A stretch of DNA of 64,000 bases from Agrobacterium tumefaciens (GTDB lineage Bacteria; Pseudomonadota; Alphaproteobacteria; Rhizobiales; Rhizobiaceae). Where the stretch lies: contig CP048469.1 of NCBI GenBank assembly GCA_025559845.1, positions 1,178,001 to 1,242,000 of the forward strand. Direction: 5' to 3'. Each line of letters begins with the position of its first letter. Positions within the stretch are counted from its first letter, which is position 1. The translations under genes were made by a program, and so were the position numbers. Below, piece by piece: positions 27,270 to 36,635 of the stretch. The notes under the pieces were generated by a model. The model was not told the origin of the DNA. It saw nothing but the letters and a program-made list of their open reading frames with translations, and made no database searches.

Positions 27270-28048
27270 CCATGGGATTTTTTCAAAGCCAGAACGCCTT
27301 TGCCGCCGCCCTCCTCCATCCGGACAAGCCGCTTCCGCACGGCATTACCACAGCCCGGGGTGCCGCAGATCGCACACGGTTTGCCGTCTATCGCAACAAT
27401 GTCTATGTCGGGCTGACATCGGCGCTGGCGCAGCGCTTTCCGGTCACAAGACGGCTTGTCGGCGCTGACTTTTTTGCCGGCATGGCGCGTGCCTATGCCG
27501 CCGATCACAAGCCGCCCTCACCGCTCATCATGCATTATGGAGATGATTTCCCGGATTTTATCGCGGCCTTTCCGCCTGCGGCGTCTCTTGCCTATCTCGC
27601 GGATGTGGCGCGGGTCGAGGTGGCGTGGACGAGGGCCTATCACGCGGCAGACAGAGTGCCGCTTGAGGTCGCCCGGCTCGCCGCCATTTCGCCCGAACAC
27701 CTGCTCAACAGGGCGCTTGTCCCGCATCCCTCCGCCCAGCTCGTGCAGTCGCCGTTTCCAGCCGGAAGCATCTGGAGCGCCCACCAGGGCGAAACGGTGA
27801 CACCGGTTGAAAACTGGCGGGCGGAAACCGTGCTTGTCGTGCGGCCGGCCATGCAGGTCGAAATCAGCGTCCTGCCACCGGCAGATGCCGCCTTCGCAGC
27901 GCGCCTGCTTGCAGGCGCAAGCCTTGGCGAAGCAGCCGAGACCGCCTTGGCGGAAACATCGTCGTTTGATTTCGGATCGGCCTTGATCGGCCTGATCGGC
28001 CTTGGCGCCTTCAGCGCCGTTGAACACCGTGAAGGGGACCTTCCATGA
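27266..28048 (+). CDS. bufC: Bufferin partner protein (DUF2063)
   Basis: 260 residues from the ATG that overlaps the bufB stop. The DUF2063 domain is clear (FAVYRNNVYVGLTSALAQRFPVTRRLVG, then PDFIAAFPPAASLAYLADVARVE). In the known systems this protein pairs with the MNIO and presents the precursor to it. The C-terminal half (about residues 160-260) is a second, less conserved domain. No signal peptide, so it acts in the cytoplasm before export of BufA. Confidence 0.88.
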   Translation: MTMGFFQSQNAFAAALLHPDKPLPHGITTARGAADRTRFAVYRNNVYVGLTSALAQRFPVTRRLVGADFFAGMARAYAADHKPPSPLIMHYGDDFPDFIAAFPPAASLAYLADVARVEVAWTRAYHAADRVPLEVARLAAISPEHLLNRALVPHPSAQLVQSPFPAGSIWSAHQGETVTPVENWRAETVLVVRPAMQVEISVLPPADAAFAARLLAGASLGEAAETALAETSSFDFGSALIGLIGLGAFSAVEHREGDLP

Positions 28049-28542
28049 CCACAGACCTTGCCTCCACACGCAGCCTCGGTGGCGCGCTTACAGCACTTCA
28101 TCGCCACGTCGAATGCCTGCTTGCCTCCATTCCGCAATCATTGCCGCTATTGGCGCTGCGGCTCGGCCTTGCAGTTCCGTTCTTCAAATCGGGACTGACC
28201 AAGTGGGACGGATTTCTGACGTTATCAACCGGCGCCAGATATCTGTTCGAACAGGAATTCAGGCTGCATATCTTCGGCAGCCTTATCCCCTACCCTATGC
28301 CGCTGGTCATGGCGGCGGCATCCGGTATTGCCGAACTCGTTCTGCCCGTGCTGCTGGTTCTCGGCCTTTTCACCCGCTACGCCGCCTTGGGCCTGCTGGT
28401 CATGACGGCGGTGATCCAGCTTACCGTTCCAGACGGCTGGGCCAATTTCCACCTGCCCTGGGCCGCCATGGCGCTGACGCTGGTGGTCTATGGCGGTGGC
28501 AGGATCGCGCTGGATGCGCTGTTGAATGGCCACCGGTCCTAA
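28045..28542 (+). CDS. bufD: DoxX-family membrane protein of the bufferin operon
   Basis: 165 residues with four membrane helices and the DoxX start (LALRLGLAVPFFKSGLTKWDGF). DoxX members close bufABC operons; a role in redox or in membrane handling of the peptide is suspected but not shown. Its start overlaps the bufC stop, and its last bases overlap the convergent ClC gene. Confidence 0.88.
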   Translation: MTTDLASTRSLGGALTALHRHVECLLASIPQSLPLLALRLGLAVPFFKSGLTKWDGFLTLSTGARYLFEQEFRLHIFGSLIPYPMPLVMAAASGIAELVLPVLLVLGLFTRYAALGLLVMTAVIQLTVPDGWANFHLPWAAMALTLVVYGGGRIALDALLNGHRS

Positions 28543-30320
28543 AGTTCGCCGGATGCCTCGCGGCGTCGCTGTTCCAGTTCTTCGCTGTAGCGGCGCAGCG
28601 TGTGGCTTTCGGTCAGCAGGCCGACGGGCCGGTTTTCGATCTTGTCGTTGACGACGACGAGCGCTTCGCTTTCGGAAGCATCGAAGGCGGCTGCGGCCTG
28701 GCGGGCGTTCATGGTCGGCAGCAGCACGTCGTTCTTGTATTGCAGATAGGTTTCAAGGCTGATGGTTTCGGGATCGCGGTCCATCGGGTCGGCGTAGATT
28801 TCCGGCACCAGCACGATGCCCGCATAACGTCCGTCATCGTGGGTCATGATGACACGCTGTGTCGAACCCAGCGGAAACTTTTCCTTGAAGGCCGGAAGCC
28901 CCATGCTGACATTGGCCTTGCGAATGTCGGCACGCATCATCTTGCCAACCGTCAGGTCGCGTATCCAGCCGATATCATGGGCGCTGCGAATGCTCTCGCC
29001 GCGCAGGTGGAAACGCCAGGTGGCGAAGGAGTAGCCGAATGTGGTGCGCACCACGAGCGAGGTGGTGATGACGGCAGCCAGTACCAGAACCGAAATCTGG
29101 AAGTCTCCGGTCAGTTCCAGCGCCAGAAACGTCATGGTCAGCGGCCCGCCGATGATGGCGGCGGCAAAGGCGCTCATGCCGATCACGGCGTAGACGATCG
29201 GCGATGTCGAACCGTAACCGATATAGGGCGCGCAGATCGCGAAGATCTTGCCCAGCAGCGCCCCCATGAACAGCGATGCGAAGAACAGGCCACCACGGAA
29301 GTTCGAACCGATGGAGATGGCGCTGGCTGCGGCTTTCAGCAGGAACAGGCCCGCCAGCGCGTAAAATGGCAGGTCGGCATCGATGTTGAGGTGCAGCGCG
29401 CCGTGGCCGCTGGACAGAACCTGTGGCGAAATCAGCGCCAGCGCACCGACCGCCGTGCCGCCGATTGCGGGACGCAACCAGCTTGGAATGGCGCTTTTGC
29501 GCGCCGTTTCCTCGATGAAAGACACTGCCTGCATGAGCCCGATGCCAATCACCGCGCAGAGAATGCCGAGAATGATCGTCGGCACGTAATCGGGTGCTGT
29601 CACCCGGTTGGCGTCGAAGACATCGATGGTCAGCCCATGCCCGCCGATCAGGCCGGTGACGACAGTGGCAACCAGCGCAGACACGATGAGCGGCGCCAGT
29701 GTGACGACGGTATAGGTGCCGATGATGAGTTCGATGGCGTAGAACGCCCCGGTCAGCGGCGCATTGAAGGCCGACGCGATCGCACCCGCCGCCCCGCAGC
29801 CGACGAGGATACGCATGTCCCCTCGCCTCAGTTTCAGCTTGATGCCAAGCTTCGATGCAACGCCACTGGCGATCTGCGTGTAACCGGCCTCCAGCCCCAC
29901 GGAGGCGCCAAAACCGTTGGAAACGATGTTCTGCACGCAAACGAGAATGCTGTCCGTCAGCGACAGACGCCCGCCATGCAGCGCATTGGCCTCGATGGGG
30001 TCGACCATCGGTTTCTTGCGGGTTCGCGACAGGATGAAGAGGATGATGCCGAGAATGACGCCGCCGATCATCGGCCCCAAAAGCACCACCCGACCGGAGA
30101 GATCGCTGCTGCTTAAACGCTCGACGCCGAAGACCAGAACATGCAGCGCCGTGCTCAAGGCACCGATCAGTGACACCAGGAGACCGGCAGCAATGCCGAT
30201 GACAACCGCAAGCGCCACAAGCCCCAGTTCGCCGCGCCGGAACATGGCGCGCAGGCGGCTGGCACGCAGATTGTCGAAAAAGCTTGCCATACTCGGTGCA
30301 CGGAAAGGCTTGGTCGACAT
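28539..30320 (-). CDS. ClC-family chloride channel/transporter with CBS domains
   Basis: 593 residues. The ClC membrane domain spans about residues 30-440, with selectivity-filter elements GFGASVGLEAGY (near 143; the Glu is the gating residue position), GAAGAIASAFNAPLTGAFYAIE and NFRGGLFFASLFMGALLG. A cytoplasmic region with two CBS domains follows (about 455-580). Chloride or chloride/proton exchange across the inner membrane. A later ATG (residue 12) is an alternative start. It converges on bufD, overlapping by four bases. Confidence 0.9.
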   Translation of the reverse strand: MSTKPFRAPSMASFFDNLRASRLRAMFRRGELGLVALAVVIGIAAGLLVSLIGALSTALHVLVFGVERLSSSDLSGRVVLLGPMIGGVILGIILFILSRTRKKPMVDPIEANALHGGRLSLTDSILVCVQNIVSNGFGASVGLEAGYTQIASGVASKLGIKLKLRRGDMRILVGCGAAGAIASAFNAPLTGAFYAIELIIGTYTVVTLAPLIVSALVATVVTGLIGGHGLTIDVFDANRVTAPDYVPTIILGILCAVIGIGLMQAVSFIEETARKSAIPSWLRPAIGGTAVGALALISPQVLSSGHGALHLNIDADLPFYALAGLFLLKAAASAISIGSNFRGGLFFASLFMGALLGKIFAICAPYIGYGSTSPIVYAVIGMSAFAAAIIGGPLTMTFLALELTGDFQISVLVLAAVITTSLVVRTTFGYSFATWRFHLRGESIRSAHDIGWIRDLTVGKMMRADIRKANVSMGLPAFKEKFPLGSTQRVIMTHDDGRYAGIVLVPEIYADPMDRDPETISLETYLQYKNDVLLPTMNARQAAAAFDASESEALVVVNDKIENRPVGLLTESHTLRRYSEELEQRRREASGEL

Positions 30321-30341
30321 GATGTTCCTTTGCAGGCGGTA

Positions 30342-31166
30342 TCAGAGGGCTTCGATCTCGACCTCGAAACGCATTTGGTCGTAAGCCGGTTCAACATGAT
30401 CAGGCGTTTCACGCATCACCGTATCGTAATCGAGCGGAATATGCATGTGGGTCAGAATGGCTCTTTTCGGGCCGATCCGCTCGATCCAGTCGAGGGACTG
30501 CTCCAGCGACAGATGGCTCGGGTGGTAACGATACTGCAGCGCATCGATCACCAGCACATCGAGGCCCGCAAGCTTCGGCAGCGATTCAGCCGGAAAATCG
30601 CTGACATCGGTGCAATAGGCGACGTTGCCGATGCGAAAACCCAGCGAATGTACATCGCCATGCTGCTGCATGTGGGCGTGGAAGGTGATCGGCCCACCTG
30701 CCCCCTTGACCACAACAGGCTTTGCAATGTCCTCGATCAGCCTTGGCTCGACGATCGGCGGATAGTTGCTGCCCGGCGGTGTTTCCAGGCAATAGGCAAA
30801 ACCCTGACGAATGCGCTTCATCGTCACCGGGTCGGCCAGGATCGGAATGCGGTTCTTCTGCAGGGCGAAATAGATGCGCAGGTCATCGATGCCGTGCAGA
30901 TGGTCGGCATGGGCGTGCGTGTAGAGCACGGCATCCACGGCCTCCACCTTCGCGGCAATCATCTGCTGGCGAAAATCGGGTCCGGTGTCGATGACAACAG
31001 TGGTCTTGCCGCCATTCGGTGCAATCTGCTCCACCATGAAGGCGGCGCGCGTTCTGCGGTTCTTCGGGTTGTCGGGGTTGCAGGCGCCCCAGTCACCGTT
31101 GATACGCGGTACGCCGGGCGACGAAGCGCATCCGAGCACGGTAAAACGGCGCCGATAGCCTGCCAC
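30342..31166 (-). CDS. Metallo-beta-lactamase-fold hydrolase (PhnP/YcbX-like)
   Basis: 274 residues with the MBL zinc motif THAHADHLHGIDDL and later His/Asp ligands (CTDVSDF, THMHIPLDY). The N-terminal VLGCASSPGVPRINGDWGAC resembles phosphoribosyl 1,2-cyclic phosphodiesterase PhnP-type proteins. It starts with GTG three bases after the tatD stop. In Rhizobiales this gene closes a tmk-holB-metG-tatD cluster. Confidence 0.88.
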   Translation of the reverse strand: MAGYRRRFTVLGCASSPGVPRINGDWGACNPDNPKNRRTRAAFMVEQIAPNGGKTTVVIDTGPDFRQQMIAAKVEAVDAVLYTHAHADHLHGIDDLRIYFALQKNRIPILADPVTMKRIRQGFAYCLETPPGSNYPPIVEPRLIEDIAKPVVVKGAGGPITFHAHMQQHGDVHSLGFRIGNVAYCTDVSDFPAESLPKLAGLDVLVIDALQYRYHPSHLSLEQSLDWIERIGPKRAILTHMHIPLDYDTVMRETPDHVEPAYDQMRFEVEIEAL

Positions 31167-31169
31167 GCC

Positions 31170-31952
31170 TCACACCCTTGTCATCTTGGAAAAGCAGCGA
31201 AACGCATTTTCCGTGGTGATTTCGGCCATGCGCTCATAGGAAACGCAATGCACCTCGGCCAAAACCTCTGCCGTGTTGACGACATAGGATGGCTCGTTGC
31301 GCTTGCCGCGCCAGCGCTTCGGCGCAAGGTACGGCGCATCGGTTTCCACCAGCAGCCGGTCAAGCGGCACGGTCGCGGCGATATCGCGGATATCCTGTGA
31401 TTTCGGGAAGGTCAGAATGCCGGAGAAGGAGACGTAGCCGCCCAGCTCCACACCCACCCGGGCAAGTTCGGGCCCGGCCGAGAAGCAATGCAGGATGAAG
31501 GGGAAAGCCCCCTTGCCGCTTTCATCCGTCAGGATCGAAATCATGTCCTCATCGGCGCTGCGGCTGTGAATGACGAGCGGCAGTTTCGTGACGCGGGCAG
31601 CTTCGATATGGCGCAACAGACCGGTTTTCTGGTCTTCCGGTGTCTGCGTGTCGTAGAAATAATCGAGCCCGGCCTCGCCGATCGCCACGATCTTGTCGTG
31701 GCTGTTGGCCAGACGGATCAGGTCTTCGGCCTGAATATCCAGCTCCTCGTTCGCACTGTTCGGGTGCGTACCGACAGAGCAGAACACGGAGGGGTATTTC
31801 TCGACGATCTTCAGCAGTTCCGGCAGACGCCGCACTCTGGTCGAGATCGTCACCATTTGGCTGACGCCGGACGCGTGAGCGCGGGCGATGATCTCGTCGC
31901 GCTCAGCATCGAAGTCCGGAAAATCCAGATGGCAATGGGTATCGATCAGCAT
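31170..31952 (-). CDS. TatD-family metal-dependent deoxyribonuclease
   Basis: 260 residues. TatD motifs: MLIDTHCHLDFPDF at the N-terminus, GEAGLDYFY, LPLVIHSRSADEDM, FHCFSAGPE-type IILHCFSAG, and VETDAPYLAPKRWRGKRNEPS near the end, with the His/Asp/Glu metal ligands. Proposed role is DNA end processing or proofreading. The ATG at 31952 is six bases after the metG stop; a TTG at 31961 is also in frame. Confidence 0.93.
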   Translation of the reverse strand: MLIDTHCHLDFPDFDAERDEIIARAHASGVSQMVTISTRVRRLPELLKIVEKYPSVFCSVGTHPNSANEELDIQAEDLIRLANSHDKIVAIGEAGLDYFYDTQTPEDQKTGLLRHIEAARVTKLPLVIHSRSADEDMISILTDESGKGAFPFILHCFSAGPELARVGVELGGYVSFSGILTFPKSQDIRDIAATVPLDRLLVETDAPYLAPKRWRGKRNEPSYVVNTAEVLAEVHCVSYERMAEITTENAFRCFSKMTRV

Positions 31953-31957
31953 GGCGC

Positions 31958-33508
31958 TCAAGCCTCTGGCGCCACGTAACGCGGGAAGACCGGCTTCGGT
32001 GCTTCAAGCGGCGTGCCCGGTACCAGACGACCAGCTTCGCCAAGCGCTGCGAAGTCGCGCTTGTCCGCCGGTGCTGCCACCAGATCGAGCAGCTTGTCGC
32101 ACGATTCCGGCATGAACGGCTGCAGCAGAATGCCGATCTGGCGCACCACTTCTGCCGTTACGTAAAGCACGGTGCCCATACGCTCCGGGTCGGTCTTTTT
32201 CAGCGCCCAGGGCTCCTGGCTGGCGAAATAACGGTCGGTTTCCGAAACAACGGCAATGATGGCGGCAAGCGCGCGATGGATAAGCTGCTTGTCCATTTCC
32301 TCGCGGCAGATGGCCAAAAGGCCATCGGCGGAAGCCAGCATCGCCTTGTCTTCGTCGTTGAAGGCGCCGGGCGTCGGGATCTGGCCGTCGCAATTCTTCA
32401 CGATCATCGACAGCGAGCGGCTGGCAAGGTTGCCGATACCGTTGGCAAGGTCCGCATTGATGCGGGTGGCGATGCCTTCTTCGCTGTAGCTGCCGTCCTG
32501 TCCGAAGGAGACTTCGCGCAGGAAGAAGTAACGCACCGGGTCGAGACCGAAATGGTTCACCAGATTGACCGGATCGACAACGTTGCCGAGCGACTTCGAC
32601 ATCTTCTCGCCCTTGTTGAGCAGGAAGCCGTGGGCAAAAACGCGCTTGGGCAGCGGCAGACCGGCGCTCATCAGGAAGGCAGGCCAGTAAACCGCGTGGA
32701 AGCGGATGATGTCCTTGCCGATGATGTGCACGTCGGCCGGCCAGTATTTGGCGCGCGGGCCGTCCTTGTCTTCGATGTATCCGGTCGCGGTGATATAGTT
32801 GGTCAGCGCGTCGACCCACACATACATGACGTGCTTGGGATCGTTCGGAACCTTGATGCCCCAGTCGAAGGTCGTGCGCGAGATCGACAGATCCTTCAGG
32901 CCCGACTTGACGAAGGACATGATTTCGTTGCGACGCTCGGCCGGGCCGATGAAGTCGGGCTGGTCTTCATAAAGCTTGAGCAGCTTGTCCTGATATTCGG
33001 ACAGCTTGAAGAAGTAGCTAGCCTCTTCCACCCATTCCACCGGCGTGCCCTGCGGCCCGTAGCGAACGCCGTCGGCGCGCACTTCGGTTTCGTCTTCGGC
33101 GTAATAGGCTTCATCACGAACGGAATACCAGCCGGCGTAGCTATCCTTGTAGATATCGCCGTTGTCGGCCATCAGGTTCCAGATGTTGCGCGACGTCTCG
33201 TGGTGACGCTCTTCCGTGGTGCGGATGAAATCGTCGTTCGAGGCGTTGAGCAGCTTGCCCATTTCGCGGAACTGGTCGGAGTTGCGCTGCGCCAGTTCTT
33301 CCGGCGTAATGCCTTCGGCACGGGCCGTCTGCTGCATCTTCTGGCCGTGTTCGTCGGTTCCGGTCAGGAAGAAGACGTCCTTTCCATTCAGGCGCTGGAA
33401 GCGCGCCATGGCATCGGTCGCAATCAACTCGTAGGCATGGCCGATATGCGGCTTGCCGTTAGGGTAGGAAATCGCGGTGGTGATGTAGAAAGGTGTCTTG
33501 TCTGTCAT
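31958..33508 (-). CDS. metG: Methionyl-tRNA synthetase
   Basis: 516 residues, class Ia synthetase of the short MetG2 type without a C-terminal dimerisation domain. Both signature motifs are present: the HIGH motif as [12 protein letters not shown] and the KMSKS motif as [14 protein letters not shown]. It attaches methionine to tRNA-Met in the cytoplasm. It overlaps the tatD region by a few bases. Confidence 0.97.
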   Translation of the reverse strand: MTDKTPFYITTAISYPNGKPHIGHAYELIATDAMARFQRLNGKDVFFLTGTDEHGQKMQQTARAEGITPEELAQRNSDQFREMGKLLNASNDDFIRTTEERHHETSRNIWNLMADNGDIYKDSYAGWYSVRDEAYYAEDETEVRADGVRYGPQGTPVEWVEEASYFFKLSEYQDKLLKLYEDQPDFIGPAERRNEIMSFVKSGLKDLSISRTTFDWGIKVPNDPKHVMYVWVDALTNYITATGYIEDKDGPRAKYWPADVHIIGKDIIRFHAVYWPAFLMSAGLPLPKRVFAHGFLLNKGEKMSKSLGNVVDPVNLVNHFGLDPVRYFFLREVSFGQDGSYSEEGIATRINADLANGIGNLASRSLSMIVKNCDGQIPTPGAFNDEDKAMLASADGLLAICREEMDKQLIHRALAAIIAVVSETDRYFASQEPWALKKTDPERMGTVLYVTAEVVRQIGILLQPFMPESCDKLLDLVAAPADKRDFAALGEAGRLVPGTPLEAPKPVFPRYVAPEA

Positions 33509-33612
33509 GACGCTCGATCGGCTTTGCGGACTGTTTTTTGGATAGACCGCTCTTAAACCATTGTTCGCACCAGCGAAAGCGAAAGCCGCACGATTTGTAC
33601 GATCTATCGGTT

Positions 33613-34638
33613 TCAGACGCCGCGAATGTCTTCGAGGATGGACAGCACCATCTGTTTCTTGTCGAGATTGTAGGCGGTTGCGACCGTAATGCGCTCCGAA
33701 AGCGTGGAAGAAAGCCGCGCATGCCGCTCTGCGGCATTGATGTCACCGGCAATCGCCAGCGCCCTCGCCTGATCCATCAGCGCTTCGGTGGCATGTTCCA
33801 TGAAGAAGCCCAGAATGACATCGCCGTCCTTCTGCGCCAGCACGTCGGCCAGCTTGTGCATCAGCTTGCGCGCTGCCGGCCCTTCCGCCGTCATCACCTC
33901 TGAAAACGCCTCGACGATATCGCTGCCGCCATAGTTCACCAGCTTCAATGCCTGCGCCACGCTGCCTTTGGAGGCTGCAAGCAGCGCATCGCGCTTTTCG
34001 CCGCTGGTGCTGATGTCGAGATTGTCGAGCGCCCGAACCATGTCGTTGTCGGACAGCGGCAGCATGCGCAGCGGCATGCAGCGCGATCGGATGGTCGGCA
34101 GCAGCTTTCCCGGCGCATGCGAGAGAACCAGGAACATCGCCCGTTTCGGCGGCTCCTCGAGAATTTTCAGGATCGCGTTGGCGGCGTTGCGGTTCAGATC
34201 GTCAGCCGGGTCGATAATGACGATACGCCAGTTGCCGGTGCCCGAGGTCTGCGAGAAGAAGTGCCCTGCCCGCCGCACCTCGTCCACGGTAATGGCGGAT
34301 TTCACCCGACCGGTCTTTTCATCGACAGGGCGTGTCAGATGCAGAAGATTGTGCGAGGCGCCGGAGGTGATCTGGCGGCTGACCAGCGATTGCGGGTCAG
34401 GGTCGGCCATCTCGGCCGGCGCAAGCGCCGGGTCGGGGTGGCTCAGCACATGGTTGGCAAAACGGAAGGCCAGCGTCGCCTTGCCGATACCCTCGGGCCC
34501 TTCGATCAGAATGGCATGGTGGCCTTTGCCGGACCGGTAAGATTGCGCCAGAAAGGCTTCCGCCTCGGCGTGACCGAACAGTCTGGTATTCTGCTGCGGA
34601 GCGATGGCGCCGTCGAGAACGCCCTGAACCTCGCTCAT
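33613..34638 (-). CDS. holB: DNA polymerase III delta' subunit
   Basis: 341 residues. AAA+ clamp-loader subunit with a P-loop-like [15 protein letters not shown] and the later [24 protein letters not shown] (sensor and SRC-related region). HolB with HolA and DnaX loads the sliding clamp. The start overlaps the tmk stop by four bases, so the two are coupled. C-terminal helical collar is present. Confidence 0.93.
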   Translation of the reverse strand: MSEVQGVLDGAIAPQQNTRLFGHAEAEAFLAQSYRSGKGHHAILIEGPEGIGKATLAFRFANHVLSHPDPALAPAEMADPDPQSLVSRQITSGASHNLLHLTRPVDEKTGRVKSAITVDEVRRAGHFFSQTSGTGNWRIVIIDPADDLNRNAANAILKILEEPPKRAMFLVLSHAPGKLLPTIRSRCMPLRMLPLSDNDMVRALDNLDISTSGEKRDALLAASKGSVAQALKLVNYGGSDIVEAFSEVMTAEGPAARKLMHKLADVLAQKDGDVILGFFMEHATEALMDQARALAIAGDINAAERHARLSSTLSERITVATAYNLDKKQMVLSILEDIRGV

Positions 34639-35306
34639 GGTGTCTCGCCCGCGGTTTCCCTGAACCGCTCCAGCAGAGGCTCGACAAAGGACATCACGTC
34701 GTCGGTGACGCGCTCTTCCGGCTGATCGGCATTGACGATGCGGCAGCGGCGCGGTTCGGCAAGCGCAATATCGAGATAGGCTTCGCGGCGCTTTTCATGT
34801 GTCTCGATCTCTTCCTTTTCGAAGCGATCGGGCGTTGCCCCCTCATCGGCGCGTTTTCTGGCGCGTGCCAGACCCTTTTCAGCGGCAATGTCGAAGATCA
34901 GCGTCAGGTCAGGCACCACACCATCAACGGCGATACGCTGCAATGTCTCGATGAAGTCCGGTTCCAGATTGCCTGTCGTGCCCTGATAGACACGCGAGGA
35001 ATCGAGAAAGCGGTCGCAGAGCACCACGGCACCCTTGTCCAGTGCCGGACGGATCACCTCTTCGACGTGGTCGTTGCGTGCTGCGGCAAACAGAATGGCT
35101 TCCATGCGAACGCCAAATGATTCTGCCGCACCCGACAGCAGCACATGCCGCACCGCCTCGGCGCCTGCGGAGCCGCCCGGCTCCCGCGTCACGATCACAT
35201 CGAGACCACGCTTGCGCAAAGCCTCGGCAAGCGTGCGAATCTGCGTCGACTTGCCGGCCCCCTCGCCGCCTTCAAAGCTGATGAACAATCCGGTCTTTTC
35301 AGACAA
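34635..35306 (-). CDS. tmk: Thymidylate kinase
   Basis: 223 residues. P-loop [23 protein letters not shown] (DR/P-loop partner), and the [13 protein letters not shown] catalytic motif. Phosphorylates dTMP to dTDP. It starts with TTG behind AGGAAA; no family-compatible ATG lies nearby. First gene of the tmk-holB pair; an upstream D,D-carboxypeptidase gene on the same strand is 78 bp away. Confidence 0.95.
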   Translation of the reverse strand: MSEKTGLFISFEGGEGAGKSTQIRTLAEALRKRGLDVIVTREPGGSAGAEAVRHVLLSGAAESFGVRMEAILFAAARNDHVEEVIRPALDKGAVVLCDRFLDSSRVYQGTTGNLEPDFIETLQRIAVDGVVPDLTLIFDIAAEKGLARARKRADEGATPDRFEKEEIETHEKRREAYLDIALAEPRRCRIVNADQPEERVTDDVMSFVEPLLERFRETAGETP

Positions 35307-35383
35307 AGCGATTTCCTGTGCAGTCTTCTTTTTGAATCCGGGTTCTGTTTAGACCATATCGCCGGCTTGTAAAACAGCCGCGT

Positions 35384-36592
35384 TCAAAGCCAGAAGAGCA
35401 GCAGTTCTTTCAGTGCGCCCGTGGCGTTCTGGGTCAGGGTGCCCTTGCCAACCGCCGTGGTGGCGTAAAGCGGCACTTCACGCAGCAGCCGTTCGCCAGA
35501 AAATACCCGAAGCGTGCCGGCATTGGCGCCATTTTCCAGCGGCGCGCGAAGCGGCCAGTTGTAGACTATGCGGCCGGAAAGCCGATCGGGATTGTTGACC
35601 GGCACCAGCACGCTGATGTCTTCACCCGGTGCCAGATCGATATGCGAGACATCGCCGCCATAGACGCTGACCGAGCCGACCGCCTCACCCTTTGTAAAGA
35701 GATGACGTTTTTCGAAATTCGTCAGGCCCCAGTCCACCACCCGGCGGGCTTCTTCCTGACGGGTCTTTTCGTCGGCAATGCCGGCAAGCGCCAGATAAAC
35801 GCGCCGTCCGTCACGCCCGGCCGAAACCACGGCGGCGTAGCCACTGCCTTCGGCAAAACCAAGGCCCATGCCGTCAATGCCGACCCCAAGCGCCAAAAGC
35901 GTGTTCTTGTTGCGCTGGAAAATCCGGTTCCATTCGAAATCCGGCTTGGTGAAAAGCCCGTACTGATCCGGATAGGTATCATGCAGATGCTGGGCGAGCC
36001 GCACCATGTCCTTCGCCGTTGTCTGGTTGCCGAGGTCGGGCAAACCGGTGGAGTTAGCAAAGGTGCTGCGGTTCATGCCAAGTTCTGCCGCCCGTGTCGT
36101 CATGCGCTTGGCAAAGGCCGCATCCGACCCCGCCATGCCTTCGGCCACGATGATGCAGCCATCATTGGCGTTCTGCACGATGATGCCAGTCAGGAGATCG
36201 TTGATGCCGACGGAGGATTTGAGCTGCGCGAACATCGTCGAGGTTCTGGAGGGCGCCCCGCCCGTTCGCCAGGCGTATTCGGAAACGGGATATTGCGTCT
36301 CGGCGGAAACCTCGCCCTTTTTCAGCGCATCCAGCATCACCTCGACCGTCATCAGCTTGGCAAGCGATGCGGGAGGGAAATTCTGGCTTTCATTCTGGGT
36401 CAGAAGCACCGTGCCGGTTTCGGCATCGATCATATAGGCCTGTTCGGCCTTGGCAATGAAAGGGGCTGTCTGGGCGCCAGCGCCTGTGCTGCCGGCAACA
36501 GCGACTGCAAGCACAACGGAAAGCCGGATGAATGACCGTTGGAATGCCTTGCCCAGATCGCCGCCCAGATCACCGCCCATGTCGCCCCGCAT
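35384..36592 (-). CDS. D,D-carboxypeptidase-like protein (PBP5 family) with altered motifs
   Basis: 402 residues. A Gly/Asp start (MRGDMGGD) is followed by a signal-type helix and a PBP5-like (peptidase S11) domain. The nucleophile motif is intact (PASLAKLMT), but the second motif SxN reads NAN (IIVQNANDGCI) and the third, KTG, reads GLG (IDGMGLGFAEGSGYA). A C-terminal PBP5_C-like domain and a membrane-proximal end (LKELLLFWL) follow. Classic members trim the terminal D-Ala of peptidoglycan stem peptides. With two motifs changed, activity is doubtful. An ATG at residue 5 is an alternative start. Confidence 0.85.
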   Translation of the reverse strand: MRGDMGGDLGGDLGKAFQRSFIRLSVVLAVAVAGSTGAGAQTAPFIAKAEQAYMIDAETGTVLLTQNESQNFPPASLAKLMTVEVMLDALKKGEVSAETQYPVSEYAWRTGGAPSRTSTMFAQLKSSVGINDLLTGIIVQNANDGCIIVAEGMAGSDAAFAKRMTTRAAELGMNRSTFANSTGLPDLGNQTTAKDMVRLAQHLHDTYPDQYGLFTKPDFEWNRIFQRNKNTLLALGVGIDGMGLGFAEGSGYAAVVSAGRDGRRVYLALAGIADEKTRQEEARRVVDWGLTNFEKRHLFTKGEAVGSVSVYGGDVSHIDLAPGEDISVLVPVNNPDRLSGRIVYNWPLRAPLENGANAGTLRVFSGERLLREVPLYATTAVGKGTLTQNATGALKELLLFWL

Positions 36593-36635
36593 GGCCGCCG
36601 TTCAGATAACGGCGGCAGAAAATTCACTTTGACCG

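Noticed and set aside
28002..30116. 704-codon plus-strand frame opposite the ClC gene
   Set aside because: It overlaps bufD and runs antisense through a clear ClC channel; composition is low-complexity Arg/Asp/Gln typical of a shadow.
32276..33556. 426-codon plus-strand frame opposite metG
   Set aside because: metG carries both synthetase signatures; the antisense product has none.
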